33,851 nucleotides of DNA from Streptomyces viridosporus (GCF_002078235.1 NZ_MSGP01000045.1:1-33851); one strand, 5' to 3'. Counted from the stretch's first letter, positions 15,623 to 23,649 are shown. Numbers and translations: made by a program. The notes: generated by a model not told the origin, from the sequence alone.

Positions 15623-16396
15623 GTGACGGTCCTGCACACGCTCGCCGCCGACGCCGGCTACAACGGCACGGTGCTCAACGGCGCCCTGCTGGTGGCCCTG
15701 CCCATCGCCCTGCTCGCCGGGCTCGTCTCCTTCTTCTCGCCCTGCGTGCTGCCCCTGGTCCCCGGCTACCTCTCCTACGTCACCGGCGTCTCCGGCACCG
15801 ACCTGGCCGATGCCCGGCGCGGCCGGATGATCGCCGGCGCCTCCCTGTTCGTCCTGGGCTTCACCGCCGTGTTCGTCTCCGGCGGCGCCTTCTTCGGCTA
15901 CTTCGGCGAGACGCTGCAGGAGCAGTCCGGCATCCTGACCAAGGTGCTCGGCGGCTTCATGATCCTCATGGGCGTCTTCTTCATGGGGCTGATGCCCTGG
16001 CTCACCCAGCGCGAGTTCCGCTTCCACAAGCGGCCGGCGGCCGGACTGGCCGGCGCCCCCGTCCTCGGCGCCCTGTTCGGCATCGGCTGGACCCCCTGCA
16101 TCGGCCCCACCCTCGCCTCCGTCCTGACCCTCTCCGCCCAGCAGGAGAGCGCCGGACGCGGCGCCGTCCTGACCGTCGCGTACTGTCTGGGACTGGGCGT
16201 GCCCTTCGTGCTCGCCGCCGTCGCCTTCCGCAAGGCGCTCGGTGCCTTCGGCTGGGTCAAGCGGCACTACGCCTGGGTGATGCGCATCGGCGGCACGATG
16301 ATGATCGTGACCGGTGTGCTGCTGCTGACCGGCGCGTGGGACAGCCTCGTGACGCAGATGCAGACCTGGTCCAACGGCTTCACTGTGGGGATCTGA
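15623..16396 (+). CDS. ccdA: Cytochrome c biogenesis protein CcdA
   Basis: A 257-residue polytopic membrane protein that carries electrons from cytoplasmic thioredoxin across the membrane to ResA. About six membrane segments are visible. The two redox cysteines lie in the paired motifs FFSPCVLPLVPGYLSY and GIGWTPCIGPTLASVL, which relate to each other as in all CcdA proteins. The GTG at 15623 follows the resA stop directly and uses GGAG inside the end of resA. The length and motif order match the short CcdA form, without the extra periplasmic domains of DsbD. Confidence 0.95.
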   Translation: MTVLHTLAADAGYNGTVLNGALLVALPIALLAGLVSFFSPCVLPLVPGYLSYVTGVSGTDLADARRGRMIAGASLFVLGFTAVFVSGGAFFGYFGETLQEQSGILTKVLGGFMILMGVFFMGLMPWLTQREFRFHKRPAAGLAGAPVLGALFGIGWTPCIGPTLASVLTLSAQQESAGRGAVLTVAYCLGLGVPFVLAAVAFRKALGAFGWVKRHYAWVMRIGGTMMIVTGVLLLTGAWDSLVTQMQTWSNGFTVGI

Positions 16397-16400
16397 CGCG

Positions 16401-18209
16401 ATGAGCACGACTTCGAAGACCGGCCCCGGGAAGACCGGGACCGGCCCCGGGACCCCCGAACAGGAACAGGGCCTGGACGCCGCCGGCTCCCGGCTCTCCA
16501 CCGCTCCCACGGAGGAACCGCCGAACCTGCCCTCCCTGGGCGTCATCGGCTGGGCCCGCTGGTTCTGGCGGCAGCTCACCTCCATGCGGGTCGCCCTGCT
16601 GCTGCTCCTGCTGCTGTCGCTCGCCGCGATCCCCGGCTCGCTCATCCCGCAGACCGGCATCGACCAGACCAAGGTCGCCGACTTCCGAGAGCGGCACGAG
16701 ACCCTCGCGCCGATCTACGACAAGCTCGGCCTGTTCAACGTCTACAGCTCGGTGTGGTTCTCGGCGATCTACCTCCTGCTGTTCATCTCCCTCATCGGCT
16801 GCATCGTGCCCCGCACCTGGCAGTTCGTGGGCCAGCTGCGCGGCCGTCCGCCGGGCGCGCCCCGGCGGCTGACCCGGCTGCCCGCCCACACCACCTGGCG
16901 CACCGGGGCCGAGCCCGAGCAGATCCACCGGGCCGCGCTCGCCCTGCTGAAGAAGCGCCGGTTCCGCGTCCACCGCGTCGGGGACGCCGTCGCCGCCGAG
17001 AAGGGCTATCTGCGCGAGGCCGGCAACCTGGTCTTCCACCTCGCGCTGATCGTGATGCTGATCGCCTTCGGTTGGGGCCAGCTGTTCAAGTCCGAGGGCA
17101 ACAAGCTGGTCGTCGAGGGCAGCGGCTTCTCCAACACGCTCCCGCAGTACGACGACTTCAAGTCCGGCAACCTCTTCTCCGCCGACGACCTCGAACCCTT
17201 CAGCTTCCACCTGGAGGACTTCCGGGGCACCTACGAGCGCAGCGGCCCCAACAAGGGGACGCCGCGCACCTACGAGGCCGACCTCACCTACAGCCAGGGC
17301 GCCTACGGCGAGGAGGAGAAGACCACCGTCAAGGTCAACGAGCCGCTGGAGCTCGGTGACGCCAAGGTCTACCTCACCAGCCACGGCTACGCGCCCGTGG
17401 TCACCGTCCGCGACGGCGAGGGAGAGATCGTCTTCCAGGACGCGGTGGCGCTGCTGCCGCTCGACGGCAACGTGACCTCCTCCGGCGTGGTCAAGGTCCT
17501 CGACGGCTACCGCAACCCCGAGGGCAAGAGGGAGCAGCTCGGCTTCCAGGCGTTCTTCGTGCCCACCTTCGGCGGCTCGGCCAGCGGCACGATGATCTCC
17601 CAGTTCCCCGCGCTGGACTACCCGGTGCTCGCGCTGAACGCCTACCACGGCGACCTGAAGGCCGACTCCGGCATTCCGCAGAGCGTGTACCAGATGGACA
17701 AGACCAAGATGAAGGAGTTCAAGGACGCCGACGGCGAGCTGTTCAAGAAGCTGCTCATGCCCGGCGAGACCATGGAACTCCCGAACGGCGCCGGCTCGGT
17801 CACCTTCGAGAAGGACATCAAGGAGTGGGCCCAGTTCCAGGTCGTCCAGGAGCCGGGTGCCGGCTGGGCCCTGGGCGGTTCCGTCGCCGCGATCGGCGGT
17901 CTCGCCGCCTCCCTGTTCATCCAGCGCCGCCGCGTCTGGGTGCGCGCGACCGAGGGCGCCGACGGCGTCACCGTCGTGGAGATGGCGGGCCTCGGCCGCA
18001 GCGAGTCCGCCAAGGTGCCCGAGGAACTCGGCGACCTCGCCGCGATCCTCTACGAGCAGGCACCCGGCGCGCCCGACCCGGAGCCCGGCCCCGATCCCGG
18101 CCCGGACGACGGCCCGGACAACGACCCGGACGACGGCCCGGAGGCATCCTCCGGGCCCACCGACACCGACTCCCGTGTCACACCCGCTGAAGGGGCTGAG
18201 AAGCAGTGA
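16401..18209 (+). CDS. resB: Cytochrome c biogenesis protein ResB
   Basis: ResB works with CcsB to move haem outward and attach it to apocytochrome c. This 602-residue protein has the expected shape. A cytoplasmic N-terminus is followed by membrane segments near residues 62-84 (VALLLLLLLSLAAIPGSLIPQ), 115-137 and 210-230 (NLVFHLALIVMLIAFGWGQ, with His213 in a typical haem-ligand position). A large extracellular domain then leads to a last membrane segment near 490-512. The C-terminal tail is acidic and repetitive, made of Asp/Pro/Gly units such as DPGPDDGPDNDPDDGP, an addition I would not expect in every ResB. The ATG at 16401 lies 4 bases after ccdA, and its stop overlaps the ccsB GTG. Confidence 0.95.
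   Translation: MSTTSKTGPGKTGTGPGTPEQEQGLDAAGSRLSTAPTEEPPNLPSLGVIGWARWFWRQLTSMRVALLLLLLLSLAAIPGSLIPQTGIDQTKVADFRERHETLAPIYDKLGLFNVYSSVWFSAIYLLLFISLIGCIVPRTWQFVGQLRGRPPGAPRRLTRLPAHTTWRTGAEPEQIHRAALALLKKRRFRVHRVGDAVAAEKGYLREAGNLVFHLALIVMLIAFGWGQLFKSEGNKLVVEGSGFSNTLPQYDDFKSGNLFSADDLEPFSFHLEDFRGTYERSGPNKGTPRTYEADLTYSQGAYGEEEKTTVKVNEPLELGDAKVYLTSHGYAPVVTVRDGEGEIVFQDAVALLPLDGNVTSSGVVKVLDGYRNPEGKREQLGFQAFFVPTFGGSASGTMISQFPALDYPVLALNAYHGDLKADSGIPQSVYQMDKTKMKEFKDADGELFKKLLMPGETMELPNGAGSVTFEKDIKEWAQFQVVQEPGAGWALGGSVAAIGGLAASLFIQRRRVWVRATEGADGVTVVEMAGLGRSESAKVPEELGDLAAILYEQAPGAPDPEPGPDPGPDDGPDNDPDDGPEASSGPTDTDSRVTPAEGAEKQ
18086..18142 (+). repeat. Tandem DP/DG-coding repeats in resB
   Basis: Units close to CCCGGACGACGGC are repeated head to tail and encode the Asp-Pro-Gly tail of ResB. 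All units are multiples of three, so copy-number change would keep the frame. Such repeats probably vary in length between strains. Confidence 0.55.
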
Positions 18210-19351
18210 CTCCCGCCGCCGTGACCGAGCTGGCCGCCTCGACGAGCCTGGCCGCCGCGTCCAACGAGAGCCTCGCGGAGATGAGCAACGTGCTCATCTA
18301 CTCCGCGATGGCCGTCTACACCCTGGCGTTCTTCGCGTACATCGCCGAGTGGATCTTCGGCAGCCGCAGCAAGGTCGCCCGCACCGCCGCCGCGCTCACC
18401 CCCCGCACCCAGGCGAAGGGGGCCCCCGCCGTCACCGTGCGGCAGGAGGGCGGCACCGCCGTACTGGAGCGGCCGAAGGTCGTCGTGCGGGCCGCGTCCG
18501 GCACGCGGGACGTGCCCGACGGGCCCGGGGCGCACGGCGGGGACGAGCAGGGCGACCTCTTCGGGCGGGTCGCCGTCTCCCTCACCGTGCTCGCGTTCCT
18601 GCTCGCGTTCGGCGGGGTGCTCACCCGCGCGCTCTCCGTGGAGCGGGCGCCGTGGGGCAACATGTACGAGTTCAACATCACCATCTCCACCACCGTGGTC
18701 GGTGTGTACCTCCTGCTGCTGGCGCTGAAGAAGAACGTGCGCTGGCTCGGGCTGTTCCTGACCACGACGGTCCTCCTCGACCTCGGCCTCGCCGTCACCG
18801 TCCTGTACACCGAGAGCGACCAGCTGGTCCCCGCGCTCCACTCGTACTGGCTGTACATCCACGTCTCCACGGCGATCCTGTGCGGCGCGGTGTTCTACGT
18901 CGGCGCGTTCGGCGTGATCATGTACCTCTTCAAGGACTCCTACGAGAACAAGCTGGCGAACGGCGGCAAGCCCAGCGCCTTCGCGTCCTCGGTCCTGGAG
19001 CGGCTGCCCGCCGCCGCCTCGCTGGACAAGTTCGCCTACCGGATCAACGCGGCCGTCTTCCCGCTGTGGACGTTCACGATCATCGCGGGCGCCATCTGGG
19101 CCGGTGACGCCTGGGGCCGCTACTGGGGCTGGGACCCCAAGGAGACCTGGTCCTTCATCACCTGGGTCGCCTACGCCGGCTACCTGCACGCCCGCGCCAC
19201 CGCCGGCTGGAAGGGCCGCAAGGCCGCCTACCTGGCCCTGGCCGCCTTCGGCTGCTGGCTGTTCAACTACTACGGCGTGAACATCTTCGTCTCCGGCAAG
19301 CACTCCTACGCCGACGTCGGCCTGGGCGTGCTGCAGGCCGCCGGTTTCTGA
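18206..19351 (+). CDS. ccsB: c-type cytochrome biogenesis protein CcsB (CcsA family)
   Basis: A 381-residue membrane protein of the haem-handling CcsA/CcmC/CcmF superfamily and partner of ResB in System II. The diagnostic tryptophan-rich haem-binding motif is present: W307-G-W309-D310-P-K-E313 in WGRYWGWDPKETWSF. Flanking histidines for haem coordination occur in LHSYWLYIHVST and AGYLHARA. About eight membrane segments are visible, and a charged cytoplasmic loop covers residues about 55-115. The GTG at 18206 overlaps the resB stop (GTGA), consistent with a fixed ResB:CcsB ratio. A strong terminator follows the stop. Confidence 0.95.
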   Translation: MTPAAVTELAASTSLAAASNESLAEMSNVLIYSAMAVYTLAFFAYIAEWIFGSRSKVARTAAALTPRTQAKGAPAVTVRQEGGTAVLERPKVVVRAASGTRDVPDGPGAHGGDEQGDLFGRVAVSLTVLAFLLAFGGVLTRALSVERAPWGNMYEFNITISTTVVGVYLLLLALKKNVRWLGLFLTTTVLLDLGLAVTVLYTESDQLVPALHSYWLYIHVSTAILCGAVFYVGAFGVIMYLFKDSYENKLANGGKPSAFASSVLERLPAAASLDKFAYRINAAVFPLWTFTIIAGAIWAGDAWGRYWGWDPKETWSFITWVAYAGYLHARATAGWKGRKAAYLALAAFGCWLFNYYGVNIFVSGKHSYADVGLGVLQAAGF

Positions 19352-19379
19352 AGCCCCGTACCGCAGCCCCGCACCGCCG

Positions 19380-19418
19380 AGGCCGGTTCCCGTGACCCAG
19401 GTCACCGGGAACCGGCCT
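19380..19418 (+). terminator. Strong terminator after the cytochrome c operon
   Basis: An 18-base left arm starting AGGCCGGTTCCC pairs with GGGAACCGGCCT on the right, with one bulged base and a 2-base loop, followed by TTT. It ends the resA-ccdA-resB-ccsB unit. The next gene begins 25 bases later. Confidence 0.85.
19407..19412 (+). promoter_or_regulatory. GGGAAC, possible ECF -35 element
   Basis: GGGAAC resembles the -35 element of many ECF promoters and lies inside the right arm of the terminator, 31 bases before the sigma-factor start. No convincing -10 was found at the right spacing, so this is tentative. Confidence 0.25.
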
Positions 19419-19443
19419 TTGCCGTGCGGACAGGTAGGAGTAC

Positions 19444-20049
19444 GTGGACACACAACTGCGGAAACGCATCCGCGCGGGGGACCACGACGCCTTCGGTGAT
19501 CTCTTCGACGCGTACGCACGCTCCGTCTACAACCACGCCTTCCGGCTCACCGGCGACTGGACGATCGCCGAGGAGGTCGTCTCCCTGACCTTCCTGGACG
19601 CCTGGCGGCTGCACGCGGACGTCGACGAAGGGGGCGGGTCGCTGCGGCCCTGGCTGCTCGGCATCGCCACCAACGTCACCCGCAACACCCGCCGTGCCGC
19701 CCGAAGACACGCCGCCGCCGTGGCCCGCCTCCCGCGCGACGGGACGGTGCGGGACTTCGCCGACGAGGTCGCGGGCCGCGTGGACGACGCGGCGCAACTG
19801 ACCCTCGTACGGACCGCCCTGGCGAAGCTGCGCCGGGCCGACCGCGAGGTGCTGGCGCTGTGCGTGTGGTCCGGTCTGGACTACGCGGCCGCCGCCGAGG
19901 CACTGGGGGTGCCCGTGGGAACCGTGCGGTCACGGTTGTCACGGGCCAGGGCAAAGCTCGCGAAACACATGGAACCTCCCCGAGCGCACGGACAGCTAAG
20001 AGGTGACCGCGGCACCGCGGTCGGGCCCATCACGGAGGGAACCCGATGA
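19444..20049 (+). CDS. ECF-type RNA polymerase sigma factor
   Basis: A 201-residue sigma-70 family protein containing only regions 2 and 4, so it is an ECF type that would direct RNA polymerase to a small regulon. Region 2 covers residues about 12-80 (DHDAFGDLFDAYARSVYNHAFRLTGDWTIAEEVVSLTFLDAW). Region 4 covers about 118-168 (LVRTALAKLRRADREVLALCVWSGLDYAAAAEAL, then the recognition helix GVPVGTVRSRLSRARAKL). The GTG at 19444 has AGGAG 4 bases upstream. Its stop overlaps the next ATG (ATGA), so it is coupled to a membrane-anchored protein that is a candidate regulator. It could be autoregulated; see the GGGAAC element upstream. Confidence 0.92.
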   Translation: MDTQLRKRIRAGDHDAFGDLFDAYARSVYNHAFRLTGDWTIAEEVVSLTFLDAWRLHADVDEGGGSLRPWLLGIATNVTRNTRRAARRHAAAVARLPRDGTVRDFADEVAGRVDDAAQLTLVRTALAKLRRADREVLALCVWSGLDYAAAAEALGVPVGTVRSRLSRARAKLAKHMEPPRAHGQLRGDRGTAVGPITEGTR

Positions 20050-20957
20050 CCCAGCTTCCCGAACACGGCCTTCCGCCGGGCCGTCACCGACTGCTCAAGG
20101 AGCATCTGATGACCGAGATCCGGCGCACCGACCGTCCCGCCCCCGCCCGGAAGCCGTCCGGGTGGCTGCGTCCCGCACTGGTGGCGGGTGCCGCCGTGGC
20201 CGTTCTCGCCACCCTCAGCGTCACCGTACCGTCGTCCGGCGAGTCCGCACCGGCCGCGTCGAAGGAGGCCGTGGCCCTGCTGGAGGACATCGCGCTGGCG
20301 GCCGAGCACGCGGACGTGCCGCACGGCATCCGCGACGACCGGTTCGTGTACCTCAGGAGCAAGGTCGGCTGGACCGTCCAGGAGGGCGACGGGCCCGCGA
20401 AGCTGGAGCCGGTCCACCAGCGCGAGGTGTGGCTCTCCGTCGACGGCAGCCGGGAGGGCATGCTGCACGATCCCGTGGTCAGGTCGGACCACGAACTGCT
20501 GGAGAAGCAGACCCCTGGCCTCCCGGACAACACCAACTACCGCCATCTCCAGACCCTGCCGACCGACCCCGACGAGATGCACGACTGGCTGCACGACAAC
20601 AGCGCGGGGCACCGCAGCAAGGACGAGGCGACCTTCGCCCTCGTCGGCGCCCTCGCCCGGGAGTCCCTGATGCCGCCCGCCCAGGGCGCCGCCCTCTACC
20701 GCGCGGCGGCGAAGATCCCCGGAGTCTTCGTGATCGACGACACCGTGGACGCGGCCGGACGGCACGGGGTGGCGGTCGCCCGGGTCGACGCCGGGCAGCG
20801 CGTCGAACTGATCTTCGACAAGCGGACGAAGGAGTTCCTCGGTGAGCGGACGGTGGCCGTCGAGGACCTTCCCTGGGGCTTCGAGAAGGGCGAGGTGACG
20901 GGCCGTACCGCCGTTCTGGAGCGCGCCGTGGTGGACGAGCGGGGCCGGCGGCCGTAA
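20046..20957 (+). CDS. CU044_5270 family membrane-anchored protein
   Basis: A 303-residue protein with a cytoplasmic N-terminus of about 44 residues, one membrane segment near 45-65 (LRPALVAGAAVAVLATLSVTV) and a large extracellular domain. It resembles the CU044_5270 family, whose members typically follow ECF sigma-factor genes in actinobacteria. Visible pieces are KEAVALLEDIALAAEH, FVYLRSKVGW, a REVWLSVDGSREGML strand pair and a C-terminal FDKRTKEFLGERTVA. The ATG at 20046 has GGAGGG upstream and overlaps the sigma stop. It may act as an anti-sigma factor or sensor, but no zinc-finger anti-sigma motif (HxxxCxxC) is present. The role is inferred from gene position. Confidence 0.78.
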   Translation: MTQLPEHGLPPGRHRLLKEHLMTEIRRTDRPAPARKPSGWLRPALVAGAAVAVLATLSVTVPSSGESAPAASKEAVALLEDIALAAEHADVPHGIRDDRFVYLRSKVGWTVQEGDGPAKLEPVHQREVWLSVDGSREGMLHDPVVRSDHELLEKQTPGLPDNTNYRHLQTLPTDPDEMHDWLHDNSAGHRSKDEATFALVGALARESLMPPAQGAALYRAAAKIPGVFVIDDTVDAAGRHGVAVARVDAGQRVELIFDKRTKEFLGERTVAVEDLPWGFEKGEVTGRTAVLERAVVDERGRRP

Positions 20958-20996
20958 CCGTGTGCGAAAGGCTCCGTGCGGGGGCAGGCTGGTGTC

Positions 20997-21398
20997 ATGA
21001 CCGGTTCCATCGAGCAGGGCACCAGCCGGACCCGCGGGAACACGCACCTCCTGCACTTCCTGGTGCGGCTGCCGCGGCCCATGGCGCGGGTGTGGCCCGC
21101 GCTGGCCACCCCGGAGGGTCTCGCGGGCTGGTTCACGCCCGCGGAGGTCCTGGAACCGCGGCTCGGCGGCGAGGTCACGCTGCGCGGGCTCGGCAGCGGG
21201 CGGATCACCGCCTGGGACGTGGACCGGGTGGCCGAGTACACGGTGGAGGGCGGGCGGATCAGGTTCCACCTGGAACGCGACGGCGACGAGGGCTCCGCCC
21301 TGCGCTTCACCCACGAGTTCCAGGGCGAGACGGAGTCGGAACAGCACTGGCGCATGCGCTTCGAGCGGCTGATCGGCCTGCTGGAGGGCGGTGCCTGA
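20997..21398 (+). CDS. SRPBCC (AHSA1-like) domain protein
   Basis: A 133-residue single-domain protein of the START/SRPBCC fold, close to the Aha1-C-terminal-like group. Typical elements are visible: a first strand HLLHFLVRLPRPMARVWPAL, the ATPEGLAGWFTPAEV helix turn, a GGEVTLRGLGSG hairpin, and a long C-terminal helix WRMRFERLIGLLEGG. Such proteins enclose hydrophobic ligands or act in stress responses, but no ligand can be read from this sequence. The ATG at 20997 was chosen over an in-frame upstream start at 20976 on domain boundary. It lies 39 bases after the CU044_5270 gene and may belong to the same transcript. Confidence 0.8.
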   Translation: MTGSIEQGTSRTRGNTHLLHFLVRLPRPMARVWPALATPEGLAGWFTPAEVLEPRLGGEVTLRGLGSGRITAWDVDRVAEYTVEGGRIRFHLERDGDEGSALRFTHEFQGETESEQHWRMRFERLIGLLEGGA

Positions 21399-21443
21399 GG
21401 ACCGGGTTGCGGCACCCCGGAGCCGCCGGGCGGACCGCGCCGT

Positions 21444-21471
21444 ATGACGCGCCACAGGGCCTCTGTACCCT
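21444..21471 (+). promoter_or_regulatory. Candidate promoter for the phosphatidyltransferase gene
   Basis: ATGACG at 21444 (near TTGACN) and TACCCT at 21466-21471 are 16 bases apart. Transcription would start near 21478, leaving a leader of about 45 bases before the ATG at 21524. Confidence 0.4.
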
Positions 21472-21523
21472 TGGCCGATCATGCCGCGCGGGCGGCAGTC
21501 GGGTCCCTGGGAGGGGAACGGTC

Positions 21524-22291
21524 ATGGGTGCCGCACCGGTACTTGAGGAGCTGCGGGAGATCTGCCAGCCGCAGGCCAAGCTGGCGAGCCGCAACGGCGA
21601 GCACTGGGCCGGCCGCCTCTACATGCGCAAGATATCCCTGCGCACGACCCGTCAGCTGGTGCGCACCCCGGTCACCCCGGACCAGCTGACCTGGACCATG
21701 GTCGTCTGCGGGGTCGCCGCCGGTGCCGCGCTGATGATCCCCGGCCTGACCGGTGCGGTCCTCGCCGTGCTCCTCATGCAGCTGTTCCTGCTCTTCGACT
21801 GCGTGGACGGCGAGGTCGCCCGCTGGAAGGGACAGAACAGCGCGACCGGCATCTACGTCGACCGGCTCGGCGCGTACCTCGCCGACGCCGCGCTGCTGGC
21901 GGGCGCCGGCTACCGGGCGGCCGAGTCGGGTGTCGGCGGCTGGCTGTCGGTCGGCATCGCGACCGCCCTCGGCGTCGTCCTGCTCAAGGCGTCCACCGAC
22001 CTGGTGGACGTGGCCCGCGCCCGGCGCGGACTGACCGTCGCCGACGACGAGTCGACCCGCCCGCGCTCGCAGGGCGTGGCCACCGTGCGGCGGATCGCCG
22101 CCGCGTTCAAGATCCACCGGGTGACCAACGGCATCGAGGCCTCCCTCGTCCTGCTGGTCGCGGCCGTCGCCGACGCGGTGACCGGCGGCATCGAGCCGAC
22201 CCGCTGGGCGCTGGGCGCGCTGGCCGTCATCACCTGGGTGATGGTCCCGGCCCACCTGCTGTCGATCCTGTCGTCGTCCCGGCTGCGCTGA
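21524..22291 (+). CDS. CDP-alcohol phosphatidyltransferase family protein
   Basis: A 255-residue integral membrane enzyme-like protein. The family transfers a phosphatidyl or similar group from CDP-diacylglycerol to an alcohol in phospholipid synthesis. The ATG at 21524 has GGGAGGGG upstream. About 5-6 membrane segments follow a roughly 50-residue soluble N-terminus. The catalytic motif starts correctly with D92-C-V-D95-G-E-V-A-R and continues to G109 and D113, but the fourth conserved Asp is Ala117 (VDRLGAYLAD). That residue is normally the catalytic base, so this may be a divergent subfamily or an inactive one; Asp121 lies close by. The 3' end overlaps the opposite-strand MerR gene by 62 bases. 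The acceptor alcohol is unknown. Confidence 0.82.
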   Translation: MGAAPVLEELREICQPQAKLASRNGEHWAGRLYMRKISLRTTRQLVRTPVTPDQLTWTMVVCGVAAGAALMIPGLTGAVLAVLLMQLFLLFDCVDGEVARWKGQNSATGIYVDRLGAYLADAALLAGAGYRAAESGVGGWLSVGIATALGVVLLKASTDLVDVARARRGLTVADDESTRPRSQGVATVRRIAAAFKIHRVTNGIEASLVLLVAAVADAVTGGIEPTRWALGALAVITWVMVPAHLLSILSSSRLR

Positions 22292-23003
22292 GGCGCTCTC
22301 GGTCCCCCAGGTAGGCGTGCAGGGCGCCCGCGCCCTCCAGCATGGCCCGGGTGCGGGCGGTGAGCGCCTCGTCCCGCGCGTCGAGCGCCGCCCGCAGGGC
22401 CTCGCCGCTGCCCTCCCGGCGCAGACCGTCCAGCACCGGGCGGATCCGGTCGAAGAGGTGGTGGCTGCGGCGCAGGGTGTGGACGAGGCGGGCGTCGCGC
22501 ACGTCGGCGGGGCCGAACACGCGGTACCCGGTGCCGCGCTCCCGCCGCGGCGCCAGCAGCCCGGCCGCCTCCCACACCCGCAGCGCCGACGTCCGCACGC
22601 CCAGCAGCGCGGCCACCTCGCCGATCCGCAGGCCCGGAGAAGCGGGCGGGGGCGCGGGGTCCTCCCCGGCCAGGGACTCCAGCGCCTCCCGCGCGGCCCG
22701 CAGCGCGTTCCGCTCCTCGTGCAGCGCGGCGTGCGCGGCGTCCACCCGTGCGAGCGCGCCCGGTACGTCCCCGTCGTGCACGCACCGCATCACCGGGGTC
22801 GCCGTCACCGGCCCGTACCCCCGCAGCAGGGCCCGGTACGTCAGCAGCGCCCGCCGGTGCACCTCCCCGAAGACCCGGTAGCCGGACGCGGTCCGCGCGG
22901 CCGGCGGCAGCACACCGGCGTCCTCGTAGTTGCGGATCTGCTGCGTCGAGAGCCCGGCCAGCCGGGCCAGATCGACGGAGCGGAGCCGGTGTTTCCCGGA
23001 CAT
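22230..23003 (-). CDS. Regulator with two MerR DNA-binding domains (TioE-like)
   Basis: A 257-residue transcription regulator carrying two MerR-type winged helix-turn-helix units in one chain. Unit 1, residues about 6-45: LRSVDLARLAGLSTQQIRNYEDAGVLPPAARTASGYRVF. Unit 2, residues about 124-165: LRIGEVAALLGVRTSALRVWEAAGLLAPRRERGTGYRVF. An Ala-rich helical stretch (VDAAHAALHEERNALRAAREALESL) lies between them and another follows, ending in a disordered Gly/Ser/Pro tail. Standard MerR proteins have one unit and dimerise; this resembles the two-domain TioE-type regulators. The ATG at 23003 lies 10 bases downstream of a TetR gene stop, suggesting one transcript. No metal- or thiol-sensing Cys motif is visible. 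Confidence 0.85.
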   Translation of the reverse strand: MSGKHRLRSVDLARLAGLSTQQIRNYEDAGVLPPAARTASGYRVFGEVHRRALLTYRALLRGYGPVTATPVMRCVHDGDVPGALARVDAAHAALHEERNALRAAREALESLAGEDPAPPPASPGLRIGEVAALLGVRTSALRVWEAAGLLAPRRERGTGYRVFGPADVRDARLVHTLRRSHHLFDRIRPVLDGLRREGSGEALRAALDARDEALTARTRAMLEGAGALHAYLGDRERLSAAGTTTGSTAGGPGPSPR

Positions 23004-23013
23004 CGGTGGGACG

Positions 23014-23607
23014 TCACTCCATGCTGACCGACCGCCAGATGCGGTCCGGCAGGAGGCGTGCCGCCTCGTCGAGGTCGATGTCTCCGATGGTCAGCCAGCG
23101 GCGGCTGGCCCCGATGACGGGGCCGAGGACGAGGGATTCCAGCAGGGACGGCGGGAGCGGGGCCAGTTCGCCGGCGGCGATGCGGGGTTCGAGCCACCGC
23201 GCGAACGCCGACACCCTGGCCTCCTGGGTGTCGCGCAGCTCCTTGGCCCGTTCCATGCCGACCCGGTCCGCGCGGGAGGAGTGCAGGAGCAGCGCGGCGT
23301 CCCGGTGCTCCCGGACGAAGGCCAGGTACGCCCGGACCAGGGCCCCGATGCCCTCCCGGGCGGTGTCCGCCCCCCGCAGGGCCGCGGCCGTCTCGTCCAG
23401 CAGCCGTTCCAGCCAGCGCATCAGCAGGGCGTCGACGAGCCCGTCGATGCTGCCGAAGTGGTGGTAGAGACTGCCCAGGCTGACCCCGCTGGCCCGGGTG
23501 ACCGCGTTGACGGTGAGCCCCTGCTCGCCCGATTCACCGTAGACGCGCAGGGCCGCGTCCAGAAGGATTCCGGCGGTGACCTGGCCACGGTGCTGTTTGG
23601 GGCTCAT
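23014..23607 (-). CDS. TetR-family transcriptional regulator
   Basis: A 197-residue one-component repressor. The DNA-binding domain is at residues about 8-55 (AGILLDAALRVYGESGEQGLTVNAVTRASGVSLGSLYHHFGSIDGLVDALL), with a canonical GVSLGSLYHHFGS recognition helix. The C-terminal half is helical (ALVRAYLAFVREHRDAALLLHSS) and resembles a ligand-binding dimer domain. The ATG at 23607 has only a distant AAAGG site. It is followed after 10 bases by the two-domain MerR gene, so two regulators may be produced together. A small AT-rich palindrome 27 bases upstream is a likely self-operator. Confidence 0.88.
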   Translation of the reverse strand: MSPKQHRGQVTAGILLDAALRVYGESGEQGLTVNAVTRASGVSLGSLYHHFGSIDGLVDALLMRWLERLLDETAAALRGADTAREGIGALVRAYLAFVREHRDAALLLHSSRADRVGMERAKELRDTQEARVSAFARWLEPRIAAGELAPLPPSLLESLVLGPVIGASRRWLTIGDIDLDEAARLLPDRIWRSVSME

Positions 23608-23634
23608 CGCAGGGCCGCCGTACCTTTCTGGAGT

Positions 23635-23649
23635 GAATTTCTAGAATTC
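23635..23649. promoter_or_regulatory. Palindrome, likely TetR self-operator
   Basis: GAATT and AATTC flank TCTAG. It lies 28 bases before the TetR start, and TAGGAT on the minus strand just upstream (about 23657-23662) fits a -10 element. A factor bound here would sit just after the transcription start. Confidence 0.45.

Noticed and set aside
15569..16672. A minus-strand frame over ccdA
   Set aside because: It consists of Gly/Glu/His/Gln-rich shadow sequence, antisense to a clear CcdA.
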